A program made the position numbers and the translations under genes. A stretch of DNA of 24,824 nt from Synergistaceae bacterium UBA1037 (GTDB taxonomy: Bacteria; Synergistota; Synergistia; Synergistales; Synergistaceae): the NCBI GenBank assembly GCA_002316795.1, contig DCEE01000043.1:3547-28370 (forward strand), in the 5' to 3' direction. The notes beneath the pieces were generated by a model. That model worked only from the letters and a program-made list of their open reading frames with translations, was not told the DNA's origin and ran no database searches. Positions 1-8,191 of this stretch are shown here, in pieces. Each line of letters opens with the position of its first letter. The stretch's first letter is position 1.

Positions 1-10
1 AATATTCGTC

Positions 11-52
11 AAATGGCTCCCCGCCCAATCAAATTATCAGGGGAGCCATTTT
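11..52 (+). terminator. Intrinsic terminator-like hairpin at the window edge
   Basis: Positions 11-22 (AAATGGCTCCCC) are perfectly complementary to 40-51, giving a 12-bp stem with a 17-base loop. The following T tract is short, so it could be a bidirectional terminator of a gene upstream of the window or simply a strong hairpin. It ends 27 bases before the first start codon. Confidence 0.6.
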
Positions 53-78
53 GAAATCAGGTTTAGGAGGTGTGTTGT

Positions 79-1173
79 ATGAAAATTGCAGTACTTGGAG
101 CCGGGAACGGTGCACATGCCATTGCCGGCGACATGGCTCTTAGAGGACATGAAGTGAGAATTTGGGAAAATCCTTCTTTCGCTGTTAATTTAAACCACAT
201 AATTCAAAACAATAAATCCATAGAATTAATAGGAGAGGTGCATGGCAACGCTAAACTCTCAGTAGCATCAACTGACCCTCAAGAAGTAATTTGTGGAGCT
301 GACATAATATACTGCGTAATACCTTCATTTGGACAGGAATCCGCTTTTGAGTTTGTTTCACCATTTATCGAAGAGGGACAAAAAATAGTTATTATGCCTG
401 GCAATTTTGGTTCGATATCCCTATATATGAAATTAATAAAAAGAGGTATCGCGGATAAGGTCCTTATAGGGGAATCAGATACTATTCCTTATGCTACCCG
501 CCTTCAGGAAGATAAAAGTTCTCTTGTCTTTGGTGTCAAAGAAAGCATGTGGATCTCGGCTATACCGGGAAAAAGGACATCAGAGCTGATTGGGGAAATA
601 AAAGATGTTTTTCCTATAAAATTGAACCCTTTGCCTGATGCTATATCCGTAGCGCTTGCAAACACAAATATGATCCTTCACTGTCCAACTATGATAATGA
701 ATACCGGCAGGATCGAAAGCGGACAGAGATTCCGTTTTTACAACGACGGCATGACAGAATCAGTGTGCAGGGTAATGGAAAGAATGGACATCGAACGTCT
801 TACTGTCGGCAAGGCCTGGGGTTATGACCTTATTTCCGAATACGAGGATGCCATTTCAAACTATAATCTGGACAGGAGCAAGTGCAGAAGCCTACACGAC
901 ATATTTGTTGATCATCCGGTGTATGGAAACCACGGTGCGGACTCTCCGACTTCAATGACCTTCAGATATTTGTCAGAGGATGTCCCGTATCTTCTAGTGC
1001 CGCTTTCAGATATGGCTATGCTGGCAAATATTCCTGTTCCTACGATCGATTCTGTCATACAGCTCGCTCAGGTGATCAACGGTACTGATTACAGGAAGAA
1101 CGGAAGAGGAATTGATGTTTTGGGGCTAAGAGGACTTTCATTGAAAGAGATCAAAAAAATAGTTTCAGGTTAA
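79..1173 (+). CDS. NAD/NADP octopine/nopaline (opine) dehydrogenase family protein
   Basis: This is a 364-residue two-domain oxidoreductase. The N-terminal Rossmann motif is GAGNGAHA (G7-x-G9-x-G11), followed by an acidic strand end at E30. The C-terminal half resembles the helical octopine-dehydrogenase domain, including NTNMILH (H201, likely the catalytic His of the family) and NHGADSPTSM. Family members reversibly condense an amino acid with a 2-oxo acid using NAD(P)H; the true substrates cannot be read from sequence. An in-frame GTG lies at 70, but AGGAGG at 65-70 is 8 bases from ATG 79, so 79 is preferred. The gene is more AT-rich than the rest of the window, especially 181-240. An aminotransferase follows after 87 bp on the same strand, which suggests amino-acid or opine breakdown. 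A ketopantoate-reductase-like dehydrogenase is a less likely reading. Confidence 0.8.
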   Translation: MKIAVLGAGNGAHAIAGDMALRGHEVRIWENPSFAVNLNHIIQNNKSIELIGEVHGNAKLSVASTDPQEVICGADIIYCVIPSFGQESAFEFVSPFIEEGQKIVIMPGNFGSISLYMKLIKRGIADKVLIGESDTIPYATRLQEDKSSLVFGVKESMWISAIPGKRTSELIGEIKDVFPIKLNPLPDAISVALANTNMILHCPTMIMNTGRIESGQRFRFYNDGMTESVCRVMERMDIERLTVGKAWGYDLISEYEDAISNYNLDRSKCRSLHDIFVDHPVYGNHGADSPTSMTFRYLSEDVPYLLVPLSDMAMLANIPVPTIDSVIQLAQVINGTDYRKNGRGIDVLGLRGLSLKEIKKIVSG

Positions 1174-1260
1174 AGTTGCTGTATGATGTCAGACAATAGA
1201 TTTTTTAGATCATGAACAGACAGGACTGCACAGAAATTTGCATGAAGAAGGTGTTATAAA

Positions 1261-2502
1261 ATGGCAACGGCGGGAGAATTTGTTTTCCGAGATCAGTTGA
1301 GTGTTATGGCAAAAGAGAGGCTGGAACCATCTGAAATAGGGGAGATGATCAAATTAACGATAGAAAATGACGCTATTTCATTTACAGCCGGAGAGCCTTC
1401 TCCTGACATATACCCACTTGATGAACTGAAGGAGTCATTTAAGAATGTATTCAATGAAACATCCCTTCTTGCATATTACAAGGATGATTTTGGCCTTATC
1501 GAGCTAAGGGAGTGGATCGCCGACCGGATGGCCGTTGACGGGATAGCTCCAGAATGGGTCAGCAAGGATAATATTCTTTTGACGAATGGTGCAGGCGAAG
1601 CGATCCAACTAGTTTCAGAGGCTCTCATAGATCCGGGCAGCATAGTTCTGGTTGAATCCCCGACATATACTGAATCGCTGCTGACTTTTCGTAAGCAGGG
1701 AGCACAATGCATTTCGGTGCCATCTGATGACAATGGCATAGTCCCTGAAGCACTTGAAGATGTTTTGTCTAAACGCAGAGTTCGTTTTTTATATACCATA
1801 CCTAACTTTCAAAATCCCAGCGGACGAACTTCTCCCCAAGAAAGAAGGGAAGAGATACTACGGATCGTTGAAAATTATAATGTTCCGATATTGGAAGACG
1901 ACCCATATCACTACCTTAGTTACGACAGAGTACCCCCTGACTCATACCTTAAACTTGCAGGAGAAGATAAAAGAGTTATACATACCAACAGTTTTTCTAA
2001 AACGGTCGCTCCGGGAATGCGCTGCGGTTGGGCGGTAATTCCCAGTTCATTGATAAAGCAGATGAATGCGTTGAGAGTGAGTGCCGGGCTCACAAGAGCT
2101 GCAATAGTACAAAAAGGGCTGGTTAATTATCTTAAATCCATTGATTTTAATGAAAGAGTAAACTTCTTGTGTGATACATACAGGGTCCGCAGAAATGGAA
2201 TGATGAAAGCTATAGCGGATCATCTTGATCCGCTGGGGATAAAAACTAATTATCCCTCAGGAGGATTTTTTGTATGGGCAGAAGTTCCCTTTATTGATGA
2301 CGTTAAGTCTTTTGCAAGGTTTGCTGTTGTAGAAAAAAAGATTGGCATAATCCCCGGCAGTGCTTTTTTTACACAGGATGAAGCACATAAGGGCAATAAC
2401 AGCTTCCGCATCTCTTTTGCAAAGGTGTCTCCTGAAGTTGCACAAGATGGTATGTTACGTCTTGCGGATGCATTTGACAATTATTCCTCCAATCGTCGGT
2501 GA
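1261..2502 (+). CDS. PLP-dependent class I/II aminotransferase (LysN/MocR-like subgroup)
   Basis: This 413-residue fold-type I PLP enzyme resembles 2-aminoadipate and aromatic aminotransferases. Visible family marks are the cofactor-contacting TNGAGEAI near 108-115, PNFQNPSGR (N185), EDDPYHYLS (D213/D214, Y216), the Schiff-base lysine K247 in NSFSKTVAPGMRCGW, and a C-terminal FRISFA with the carboxylate-binding Arg. The N-terminus lacks the winged-helix domain of MocR regulators, so it is a free-standing enzyme. ATG 1261 has AAGAAGGTG 8 bases upstream. It sits between the opine-dehydrogenase-family gene and an OadB-type gene, which suggests deamination of an amino acid released or used by the neighbouring dehydrogenase. 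The amino-acid substrate is unknown. Confidence 0.88.
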   Translation: MATAGEFVFRDQLSVMAKERLEPSEIGEMIKLTIENDAISFTAGEPSPDIYPLDELKESFKNVFNETSLLAYYKDDFGLIELREWIADRMAVDGIAPEWVSKDNILLTNGAGEAIQLVSEALIDPGSIVLVESPTYTESLLTFRKQGAQCISVPSDDNGIVPEALEDVLSKRRVRFLYTIPNFQNPSGRTSPQERREEILRIVENYNVPILEDDPYHYLSYDRVPPDSYLKLAGEDKRVIHTNSFSKTVAPGMRCGWAVIPSSLIKQMNALRVSAGLTRAAIVQKGLVNYLKSIDFNERVNFLCDTYRVRRNGMMKAIADHLDPLGIKTNYPSGGFFVWAEVPFIDDVKSFARFAVVEKKIGIIPGSAFFTQDEAHKGNNSFRISFAKVSPEVAQDGMLRLADAFDNYSSNRR

Positions 2503-2548
2503 TTTGTAGAAGAACCAGTTTTACTCAAATGTTGGGAGGTGTAATTTC

Positions 2549-3679
2549 TTGGATCTGATAGTTAAAATAATCAACGCAGTTACTTGGGAAAGCATGCTAA
2601 TGATCTTTATAGGTATGCTCTTAATGTATCTCGCTATAAAAAAAAATTTCGAACCGTGTCTCCTGCTTCCAATGGGGTTTGGCACCATTTTGGCAAACCT
2701 TCCCCTTTCTTCCGCTATCGACCAAATGATAGGGACGGAATTAGTGGAAGGCGGGCTTTCGATGTTGTTCAGGCTGGGTATCTCTACGGAGATATTCCCA
2801 TTGTTGATATTTATTGCAGTTGGGGCTATGTGTGATTTTGCCCCTCTTATCTCCAATCCCAAAGTCTTTTTGTTTGGACTAACCGCCCAGATGGGGATAT
2901 TCCTGACGATGGGACTCGCGATGATACTGGGATTCAACGTTTTTGAAGCTGCATCGATAGGTATCATAGGGGCGGCAGACGGTCCCACATCGATCTATGT
3001 TTCATCGCGTTTCGCACCGCACCTGCTGGGTCCTATATCCGTAGCCGCGTATACATACATGGCATTGGTCCCTCTTATTCAGCCGCCCGTAATAATGGCC
3101 ATCACAACAAAAAAAGAACGAATGATCAAGATGCCACCTTCTTATAAGGTTGTTACCCAAAGAAGCCTCATAATGTTTCCGATAATCGTGACCATGATCG
3201 GCGGAGTGATCGCTCCTGCTTCAATATCTTTACTTGGTTTTTTGATGTTTGGGAATCTTCTTCGTGTCAGTGGTGTAACTGAAAGATTGTCTCAGGCAGC
3301 ACAGAACGAGTTGGCCAATATTGTGACAATACTACTTGGCTTCTCTATCTCGGCAACGATGACTGCAGAAAAGTTTGTCAATATCAGCACGCTGGCAATT
3401 ATAGGTATGGGACTCGTCGCGTTTGTTCTTGACACAGTCGGGGGAGTTTTTACCGCAAAATTAGTGAATCTCTTCTTGCCAAAAGACAAAAAAATAAACC
3501 CAATGATTGGGGCAGCAGGAATCTCTGCCTTCCCAATGTCCGCAAGGACAATACAGAAAATGGGTCAGAAAGCCGACCCGTCAAACTTCCTCCTGATGCA
3601 TGCCATAGGAGCCAACGTTGCAGGCCAGATTGGATCAGTTCTGGCCGGGGGTGTACTTTTGGCATATTTGGGAGGATAA
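2549..3679 (+). CDS. Sodium-ion-translocating decarboxylase beta subunit (OadB/MmdB/GcdB family), orphan
   Basis: This 376-residue polytopic membrane protein couples carboxybiotin decarboxylation to Na+ export in the known family. It carries the signature GAADGPTSIY around residue 140, with the ion-binding Asp, then AAYTYMALVPLIQPP, INPMIGAAGISAFPMSAR and DPSNFLLMHAIGANVAGQIGS near the C-terminus. The last motif keeps the Asn and Ser of the family but reads GAN where I recall GPN. Length matches GcdB/MmdB-type subunits. The start is TTG 2549 behind GGGAGG with normal spacing. No carboxyltransferase alpha subunit, biotin carrier or gamma/delta subunit is seen in the window, so its partners must be elsewhere or it works differently. 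The malonate-transporter-like MadL and MadM genes follow; in Malonomonas the malonate decarboxylase uses an OadB homologue, MadB, which makes the association suggestive. Confidence 0.9.
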   Translation: MDLIVKIINAVTWESMLMIFIGMLLMYLAIKKNFEPCLLLPMGFGTILANLPLSSAIDQMIGTELVEGGLSMLFRLGISTEIFPLLIFIAVGAMCDFAPLISNPKVFLFGLTAQMGIFLTMGLAMILGFNVFEAASIGIIGAADGPTSIYVSSRFAPHLLGPISVAAYTYMALVPLIQPPVIMAITTKKERMIKMPPSYKVVTQRSLIMFPIIVTMIGGVIAPASISLLGFLMFGNLLRVSGVTERLSQAAQNELANIVTILLGFSISATMTAEKFVNISTLAIIGMGLVAFVLDTVGGVFTAKLVNLFLPKDKKINPMIGAAGISAFPMSARTIQKMGQKADPSNFLLMHAIGANVAGQIGSVLAGGVLLAYLGG

Positions 3680-3698
3680 ACGTAATGCCATTAAAAGC

Positions 3699-3780
3699 AA
3701 ATTAGGGCCAGTATCATTACCGTTTTCCTATTGGACATAAGGACAGAAATAGATTAAATTAGCCGGACGGCAGTATCATT
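3699..3780. repeat. Short direct repeat ahead of madL
   Basis: AAATTAG followed shortly by CAGTATCATT occurs twice, at 3699-3718 and 3756-3780. The second copy sits in an imperfect hairpin (CGGCA 3768-3772 with TGCCG 3784-3788, flanked by TTAG and CTAA). This is most of the 141-bp gap between the OadB-like gene and madL. No terminator U-tract follows the hairpin. It could be an operator pair or chance. Confidence 0.4.
3731..3760 (+). promoter_or_regulatory. Possible sigma-70-type promoter for madLM
   Basis: TTGGAC at 3731-3736 and TAAATT at 3755-3760 are separated by 18 bases (or TTAAAT at 3754, 17 bases). The match is moderate. It would give madL and madM their own transcript apart from the genes upstream. 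Confidence 0.35.
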
Positions 3781-3820
3781 TTTTGCCGCCCTAATCTGCG
3801 TTTTCCGGGGTGTTTTTGAT

Positions 3821-4213
3821 TTGGTCATTTACGGAGTCCTTCTTCTTTCATTGTGTTATTTTGCCGGCCTCTTTGTCGGAGAGGTCATGGGAAGGCTTGT
3901 CGGTCTCAATGCGAACGTAGGGGGAGTGGGCTTTGCGATGCTCTTTCTGCTCCTTTTGTGCAGCTATTCGGAAACTGTTAAGGCTGCGCTTAAGAATGGG
4001 CGTTTTAGCGACGGACTCACTTTCTGGCAGAATATGTATATACCGGTAGTCGTTGCCATGTCGGCTTCTCAGGACGTTGTTAAAGCGGTGAGGAGCGGGT
4101 GGCTCGCCATCCTCTGCGGGATCACCCTGACAGTCCTAAGCCTCTGCCTCATACCCTTAGTCAGCAGGATATCCTCATCCAAGTGGAGATCAGAAGAGGG
4201 AGGCCTGGAATGA
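3821..4213 (+). CDS. madL: Malonate transporter MadL-like subunit
   Basis: This 130-residue membrane protein has about four hydrophobic segments (near 3-28, 36-48, 70-84 and 92-112). The pattern GVLLLSLCYFAGLFVGE, the polar stretch GRFSDGLTFWQNMYIPVVVAM, and its position directly before MadM match MadL, the small subunit of the Na+-coupled malonate carrier described in Malonomonas rubra. The best start is TTG 3821, with GGGGTG 8 bases upstream. The stop TGA at 4211-4213 overlaps the ATG of madM (ATGA), so the two are translationally coupled. No malonate decarboxylase or malonyl-CoA genes are in the window, so a different small dicarboxylate is possible. Confidence 0.82.
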   Translation: MVIYGVLLLSLCYFAGLFVGEVMGRLVGLNANVGGVGFAMLFLLLLCSYSETVKAALKNGRFSDGLTFWQNMYIPVVVAMSASQDVVKAVRSGWLAILCGITLTVLSLCLIPLVSRISSSKWRSEEGGLE

Positions 4214-4980
4214 TGGGACTTATTGAGATCGCGGAAAAGCTCATGATAAAGAATCCCCTTGTTACAGCCTTTGCCGTTGTCGGGTCAGTCACCTTTGTCT
4301 CATATGCCCTTTCAAAATATTTAACAAAGGGAAAACTTAACGGATCTTCGATAGCCATACTCTTCGGTCTTTTGATGGCATATGTCGGAGGCCGCATGAC
4401 CGGCGGCAGCAAGGGCATCTCTGATATTACCGTTTTTGCGGGGATAGGGCTGCTGGGCGGCTCGATGATGAGGGATTTCACGATAGTCGCCACAGCCTTC
4501 GGAGCTGATTTTAATGAGCTTAGAAGATCGGGCCTGGCAGGCCTTGTCTCGCTTGTTCTCGGAGTTCTCTTTTCCTTCACCATAGGAGCGGTCTTTGCCT
4601 GGTTGGGCGGTTATACTTCCGCAGAAGATATCACAACTATCGGAGCCGGAGCAGTCACCTTCGTCGTCGGACCGGTAACGGGAGCTGCACTTGGTGCCGA
4701 TTCCTCGGTAATAGCACTTTCAATAGGCATAGGTGTGGTCAAGTCGATAGCGGTCATGGTGATAACGCCGCTTGTTTCCAAGATAATAAGGATAGATAAG
4801 CCGAGAGAGGCAATAATTTTCGGCGGACTGCTCGGTACTACCAGCGGAACTTCGGCAGCTATGGCCGCAATTGACCCTGCGCTCGTACCCTATGCCGCAA
4901 TGACAGCTACTTTTTATACCGGACTTGGCTGCCTGGTCTGCCCCTCTGTGCTATATTTTGCTGTAGCAGCCATCGTGTAA
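4210..4980 (+). CDS. madM: Malonate transporter MadM-like subunit
   Basis: This 256-residue polytopic protein has glycine-rich transmembrane segments and the conserved-looking loops GGRMTGGSKGISDITVFAG, GAGAVTFVVGPVTGAALGAD and GGLLGTTSGTSAAMAAIDP, all typical of MadM. It pairs with MadL to form the carrier; import is presumably coupled to Na+ as in Malonomonas. ATG 4210 is chosen because it overlaps the MadL stop and has AGAGGGAGG just upstream; in-frame codons further upstream lie inside madL and have no ribosome site. A second ATG follows at 4213. A patB-type gene lies 43 bp downstream on the same strand. Confidence 0.87.
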   Translation: MMGLIEIAEKLMIKNPLVTAFAVVGSVTFVSYALSKYLTKGKLNGSSIAILFGLLMAYVGGRMTGGSKGISDITVFAGIGLLGGSMMRDFTIVATAFGADFNELRRSGLAGLVSLVLGVLFSFTIGAVFAWLGGYTSAEDITTIGAGAVTFVVGPVTGAALGADSSVIALSIGIGVVKSIAVMVITPLVSKIIRIDKPREAIIFGGLLGTTSGTSAAMAAIDPALVPYAAMTATFYTGLGCLVCPSVLYFAVAAIV

Positions 4981-5023
4981 ATTAGTGATATTATTTTTTT
5001 ATTCTTTATGAGGGGGGTTTTAA

Positions 5024-6205
5024 ATGGGCAAGTATAATTTTGATGAATATATTGAACGCCGCAATACAAGTTCGATGAAATGGGACCTTATGGGGGAACG
5101 TTTCGGTGATCCGGATCTGCTCCCTTACTGGGTAGCTGACATGGATTTCAAATCACCTCCGGAGGTGATTGAGGCGATAGAGGAGAAGCTGAAGCATGGG
5201 GTCCTCGGCTATCCGACAGTAAAGGAGAGCCTTATCGAATCAGTAGTTAACTGGGAAAAAACGCGCCACGGGTGGAGTTTTGACAAAAGCGCAGTTACCT
5301 GGGCCCCGGGAGTTGTCGGCGGACTTGCCTTTGCGATCGAGGCCTACACGAAACCCGGTGACGGTATCATTCTCCAGACACCCGTATACCCCCCATTTTA
5401 CGAAATAATCGAGATGTCAGGCAGGCATATAGTGAAAAACCCGCTGAAAAGGGAAAACGACAGATTTGTTATGGACCTGGAAGGTTTGGAAAAACTTATC
5501 ACCCCGACTTGCCGTACTCTTATATTCTGCAGCCCGCACAACCCTGTATCCCGTGTATGGGCTAAGGCAGAACTTGAGAAACTGGCTGAGATAGCCGAAT
5601 GCAAAGATATGCTTATACTTTCCGATGAGATCCATCAGGATATTGTCTTCAGCGACGCGAAGCATACATGCCTTGCCACAATTCCGGGGATGGATAAGCG
5701 CACCCTGACCTATATCGCGCCAAGCAAGACTTTCAATCTCGCAGGCCTCTCCTCATCAGTTGTTGTGATCCCCGACAGCTCTCTGATGGAGCAATACAAA
5801 TCGGTGCTTGTGAGGTTCCACCTTTCAAGGCTCAATGCAATGGGGCTTGTCGCAATGGAGGCTGCCTACACAAAGTGCGCTGATTGGGCCGATGAAATGG
5901 TGGCATATCTGGAGGGCAACAGGGACTATGCCGAGAAGTTTGTAAGGGAACGGATGCCCAAAGCAAAGATGGACCATCCGGAGGGGACATATATCTTCTG
6001 GATAGATTTCAGGGGCTACGGTTTTGACGGCAAAACCCTCCCTGAATTCCTGGCGAGAGATGCCAAAGTGGCACTGAACAAGGGTCTTGACTTCGGATCC
6101 GAGGGTGACGGCTTTGCCCGTATCAATGTCGGAACTACAAGGAAGCAGCTTGAGGAAGGACTTGAAAGGATAGCAGAGGCCCTGGAGAGATCAGGCAGGA
6201 ACTGA
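5024..6205 (+). CDS. patB: PatB/MalY-type PLP-dependent C-S lyase / aminotransferase
   Basis: This 393-residue fold-type I PLP enzyme belongs to the MalY/PatB branch. Marks are YWVADMDFKSPPEV near residue 35, GYPTVKESL, CSPHNPVSRVW (N173), SDEIHQDI (D201, H204), the PLP lysine K235 in APSKTFNLAGL, and FARINVGTTR near the C-terminus with the carboxylate Arg. Family members cleave cystathionine or cysteine S-conjugates to pyruvate, ammonia and a thiol, and some act as aminotransferases. AGGGGGG at 5011-5017 precedes ATG 5024. Its place at the end of a transport and aminotransferase block suggests amino-acid catabolism rather than methionine synthesis. It ends one base before the convergent CDF gene, with no terminator between them. 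Confidence 0.88.
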   Translation: MGKYNFDEYIERRNTSSMKWDLMGERFGDPDLLPYWVADMDFKSPPEVIEAIEEKLKHGVLGYPTVKESLIESVVNWEKTRHGWSFDKSAVTWAPGVVGGLAFAIEAYTKPGDGIILQTPVYPPFYEIIEMSGRHIVKNPLKRENDRFVMDLEGLEKLITPTCRTLIFCSPHNPVSRVWAKAELEKLAEIAECKDMLILSDEIHQDIVFSDAKHTCLATIPGMDKRTLTYIAPSKTFNLAGLSSSVVVIPDSSLMEQYKSVLVRFHLSRLNAMGLVAMEAAYTKCADWADEMVAYLEGNRDYAEKFVRERMPKAKMDHPEGTYIFWIDFRGYGFDGKTLPEFLARDAKVALNKGLDFGSEGDGFARINVGTTRKQLEEGLERIAEALERSGRN

Positions 6206-6206
6206 C

Positions 6207-7397
6207 TCATTCAAACTCGTTTATGTGCATCGTTACATAGTTCCTGTCGACTGTTATAACAGGGAAAAATGTCGGGTCTTTTTCTCTGATCGCATCCTCT
6301 ATTTTCTGAACGGTTTTTTTGCCCGAGGTATGGTAGTCTGCCGGTATAAGAACGTCAAAGATCAGGTTAGTGTGCGTATCACCCCTGACCACCCTGAAGT
6401 CATGGATGCTTAAAGAAGGGTCGACAGAGTTCACGATATCTTCGGTCATCTTCTTTAACCCGTTCATCTCATTGTCGTCAGTAATTACCGGATCTATATG
6501 TATTACTAGGTTGATGTTCATCTCCCTCGCACAGTCTCTCTCGATGCAGTCGATCAGGTCGTGGGAGCTGATAAAGCTGCCCTTTGCGTCCACTTCGGCG
6601 TGCACGGTGGCGAAAAGCACGTTTGGGCCGTAGCTGTGTACCACAAGGTCATGAACATTTATTATTCCCTCGTAAGAAAGGATCTTTCGTTCTATACTTT
6701 CAACAAGCTCAGGGTCGGGCATCTCTCCCAGAATGGGGCCCAAAAGGGATCTGAGGATCATGATCCCCGAGCGCAGAATGAATAGAGCAACTCCTATGCC
6801 CATCCATCCGTCGATCTGATATCCGAAATATCTGGACACCAGCACACCACAAAGCACTGCTGAAGTTGTAAGGACATCGTTCATCGAATCCGCGGAGGCT
6901 GCCCTTACTGCCGATGAGGATATGATATCCGCGATCCTTGAATAAAATATTGCAAGCCAAAGCTTTACCGCGATAGAGATCACCAGTATGGCGATCATCA
7001 AATCTGAGGTGAGTGTAGGCCTTGGGTAGATTATCCTGTTTACGGACAACTTTATCAGTTCTACCCCTACGATCAGGATGACTATCCCAAGGATGAATCC
7101 GGTGAGGTATTCGATGCGCTCATGCCCGAAGGGGTGGTCCCTGTCAGCGGGCTTGCCCGACAATTTGAAGCCGATCAATGTGACTACGGACGATCCTGCG
7201 TCGGAAAGGTTGTTGATGCCGTCAGCAGTGACAGATATGCTGCCGAATAGGGTCCCGGCTGTAATTTTGGCAAGGCTCAGGCCCAGATTCACCATGATCC
7301 CGATGATCCCGGCAAAGGCCCCGTACCCCCTCCTTACGGCCGGATCAGATATATTTCCGCTGTTTCTGACAAATTTGCTGATCAGGAAATCGATCAT
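6207..7397 (-). CDS. Cation diffusion facilitator (CDF) family metal exporter
   Basis: This 396-residue protein has an N-terminal six-helix membrane region and a long cytoplasmic C-terminal region. The first metal-site helix reads SVTADGINNLSDAGSS (DxxxD type), followed by the family motif DHPFGHERIEY, and a later helix carries SADSMNDVLTT. The C-terminal part includes VHDLVVHSYGPNVLFATVHAEV and, further on, a second similar half (SIHDFRVVRGDTHTNLIFDVLI), so it appears to hold two tandem ZT-dimer-like domains; canonical CDF proteins are around 300 residues. A TTG at 7412 is in frame, but ATG 7397 has AGGTGG (complement of 7403-7408) 5 bases upstream and is preferred. The transported metal (Zn, Fe, Mn, Co) is not determinable here. 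Confidence 0.88.
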   Translation of the reverse strand: MIDFLISKFVRNSGNISDPAVRRGYGAFAGIIGIMVNLGLSLAKITAGTLFGSISVTADGINNLSDAGSSVVTLIGFKLSGKPADRDHPFGHERIEYLTGFILGIVILIVGVELIKLSVNRIIYPRPTLTSDLMIAILVISIAVKLWLAIFYSRIADIISSSAVRAASADSMNDVLTTSAVLCGVLVSRYFGYQIDGWMGIGVALFILRSGIMILRSLLGPILGEMPDPELVESIERKILSYEGIINVHDLVVHSYGPNVLFATVHAEVDAKGSFISSHDLIDCIERDCAREMNINLVIHIDPVITDDNEMNGLKKMTEDIVNSVDPSLSIHDFRVVRGDTHTNLIFDVLIPADYHTSGKKTVQKIEDAIREKDPTFFPVITVDRNYVTMHINEFE

Positions 7398-7506
7398 CCG
7401 GACCACCTTCAAATGAAAAAATTTGGTTTAGTTGATATTGCCCGGCCCGGCAATTTGTCGGCAGGCATGATCTTCCGTATATCATAGCAGTAAAGAAGCA
7501 GATGGG

Positions 7507-7555
7507 ATCGATAATTATTTCCAGTGATGCTTTCTATCGATAAAAAGTTTATACT
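7507..7555 (+). promoter_or_regulatory. Candidate promoter/operator for the flavin-reductase-like gene
   Basis: ATCGATAA occurs at 7507-7514 and again at 7536-7543, both built on the palindrome ATCGAT with a 29-base offset. TATACT at 7550-7555 is a plausible -10; no good -35 is present at normal distance. The repeated palindrome could be a regulator site. Confidence 0.35.
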
Positions 7556-7600
7556 GGATAAAGTCTGTGACACTCTTTTTTAATTATGGAGGTGCATACG

Positions 7601-8176
7601 GTGGAAAAAATCAATATCGGAAACAATGCATTTTTACTCCCCATGCCGATGGTCCTTGTCGGATCGCGCATTGTGGGCAGACCAAATTTTATGGCGGTGG
7701 CTTGGGCCAGCCGCGTGAATGCCTCGCCCAATGTCATGTGTGTCGCGATAGGGAACAAATTTACCGCCGAGGGGATCTTCGAAAACAAAGAGTTCAGCAT
7801 AAACATCCCATCAGTGGATCTTATGCCCCTGACTGATCTTATGGGCCTTGTAAGCGGCAGGGATTACGATAAGTCTAAGCAATTTGACATTTTTTACGGG
7901 ACCCTGAAAAATGCTCCGATGATATGTGAGTGTCCTGTCACGATGGAATGCCGTCTGATCGAATCTGTCCGGCTTGACGTCGACACCCTTTTCATAGGCG
8001 AGGTCAGGAACGTCTGGTCGGAAGAAAAGTATCTGAGCAACGGAGCCCCTGACATTACGAAGGTTTCCCCCTTCTGTCTCAGCATGCCGGACAACCGTTA
8101 CTGGTCTGTCGGAAAAGAAATCGGAAAGGCCTGGCATGAGGGGCTGAAGCTCAAGGATAAGCTTGAAAAAATATAA
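7601..8176 (+). CDS. Flavin reductase-like, FMN-binding split-barrel protein
   Basis: This 191-residue protein resembles flavoredoxin-type and flavin-reductase-domain proteins. LLPMPMVLVGSRIVGRPNFMAVAWASRVNASP is the typical first strands and FMN phosphate-binding loop, and SINIPSVDLMPLTDLMGLVSGRDYDKS is a second conserved block. ATG 7586 is in frame, but GGAGGTG at 7588-7594 sits inside that extension and is 6 bases from GTG 7601, so GTG 7601 is chosen. It probably transfers electrons between NAD(P)H or ferredoxin and an acceptor via FMN; its partner is unknown, though a rubredoxin-like gene lies just downstream on the other strand. A strong hairpin follows. Confidence 0.85.
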   Translation: MEKINIGNNAFLLPMPMVLVGSRIVGRPNFMAVAWASRVNASPNVMCVAIGNKFTAEGIFENKEFSINIPSVDLMPLTDLMGLVSGRDYDKSKQFDIFYGTLKNAPMICECPVTMECRLIESVRLDVDTLFIGEVRNVWSEEKYLSNGAPDITKVSPFCLSMPDNRYWSVGKEIGKAWHEGLKLKDKLEKI

Positions 8177-8191
8177 CTGAAAGTCCATTGT

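Noticed and set aside
4099..4209. Longer N-terminus for MadM
   Set aside because: The upstream in-frame ATG lies well inside madL and has no ribosome site; ATG 4210 overlaps the madL stop and has AGAGGGAGG.
7440..7460. Hairpin TTGCC...GGCAA upstream of the CDF gene as a metal riboswitch
   Set aside because: Short isolated stem with no further conserved structure; not distinguishable from chance.
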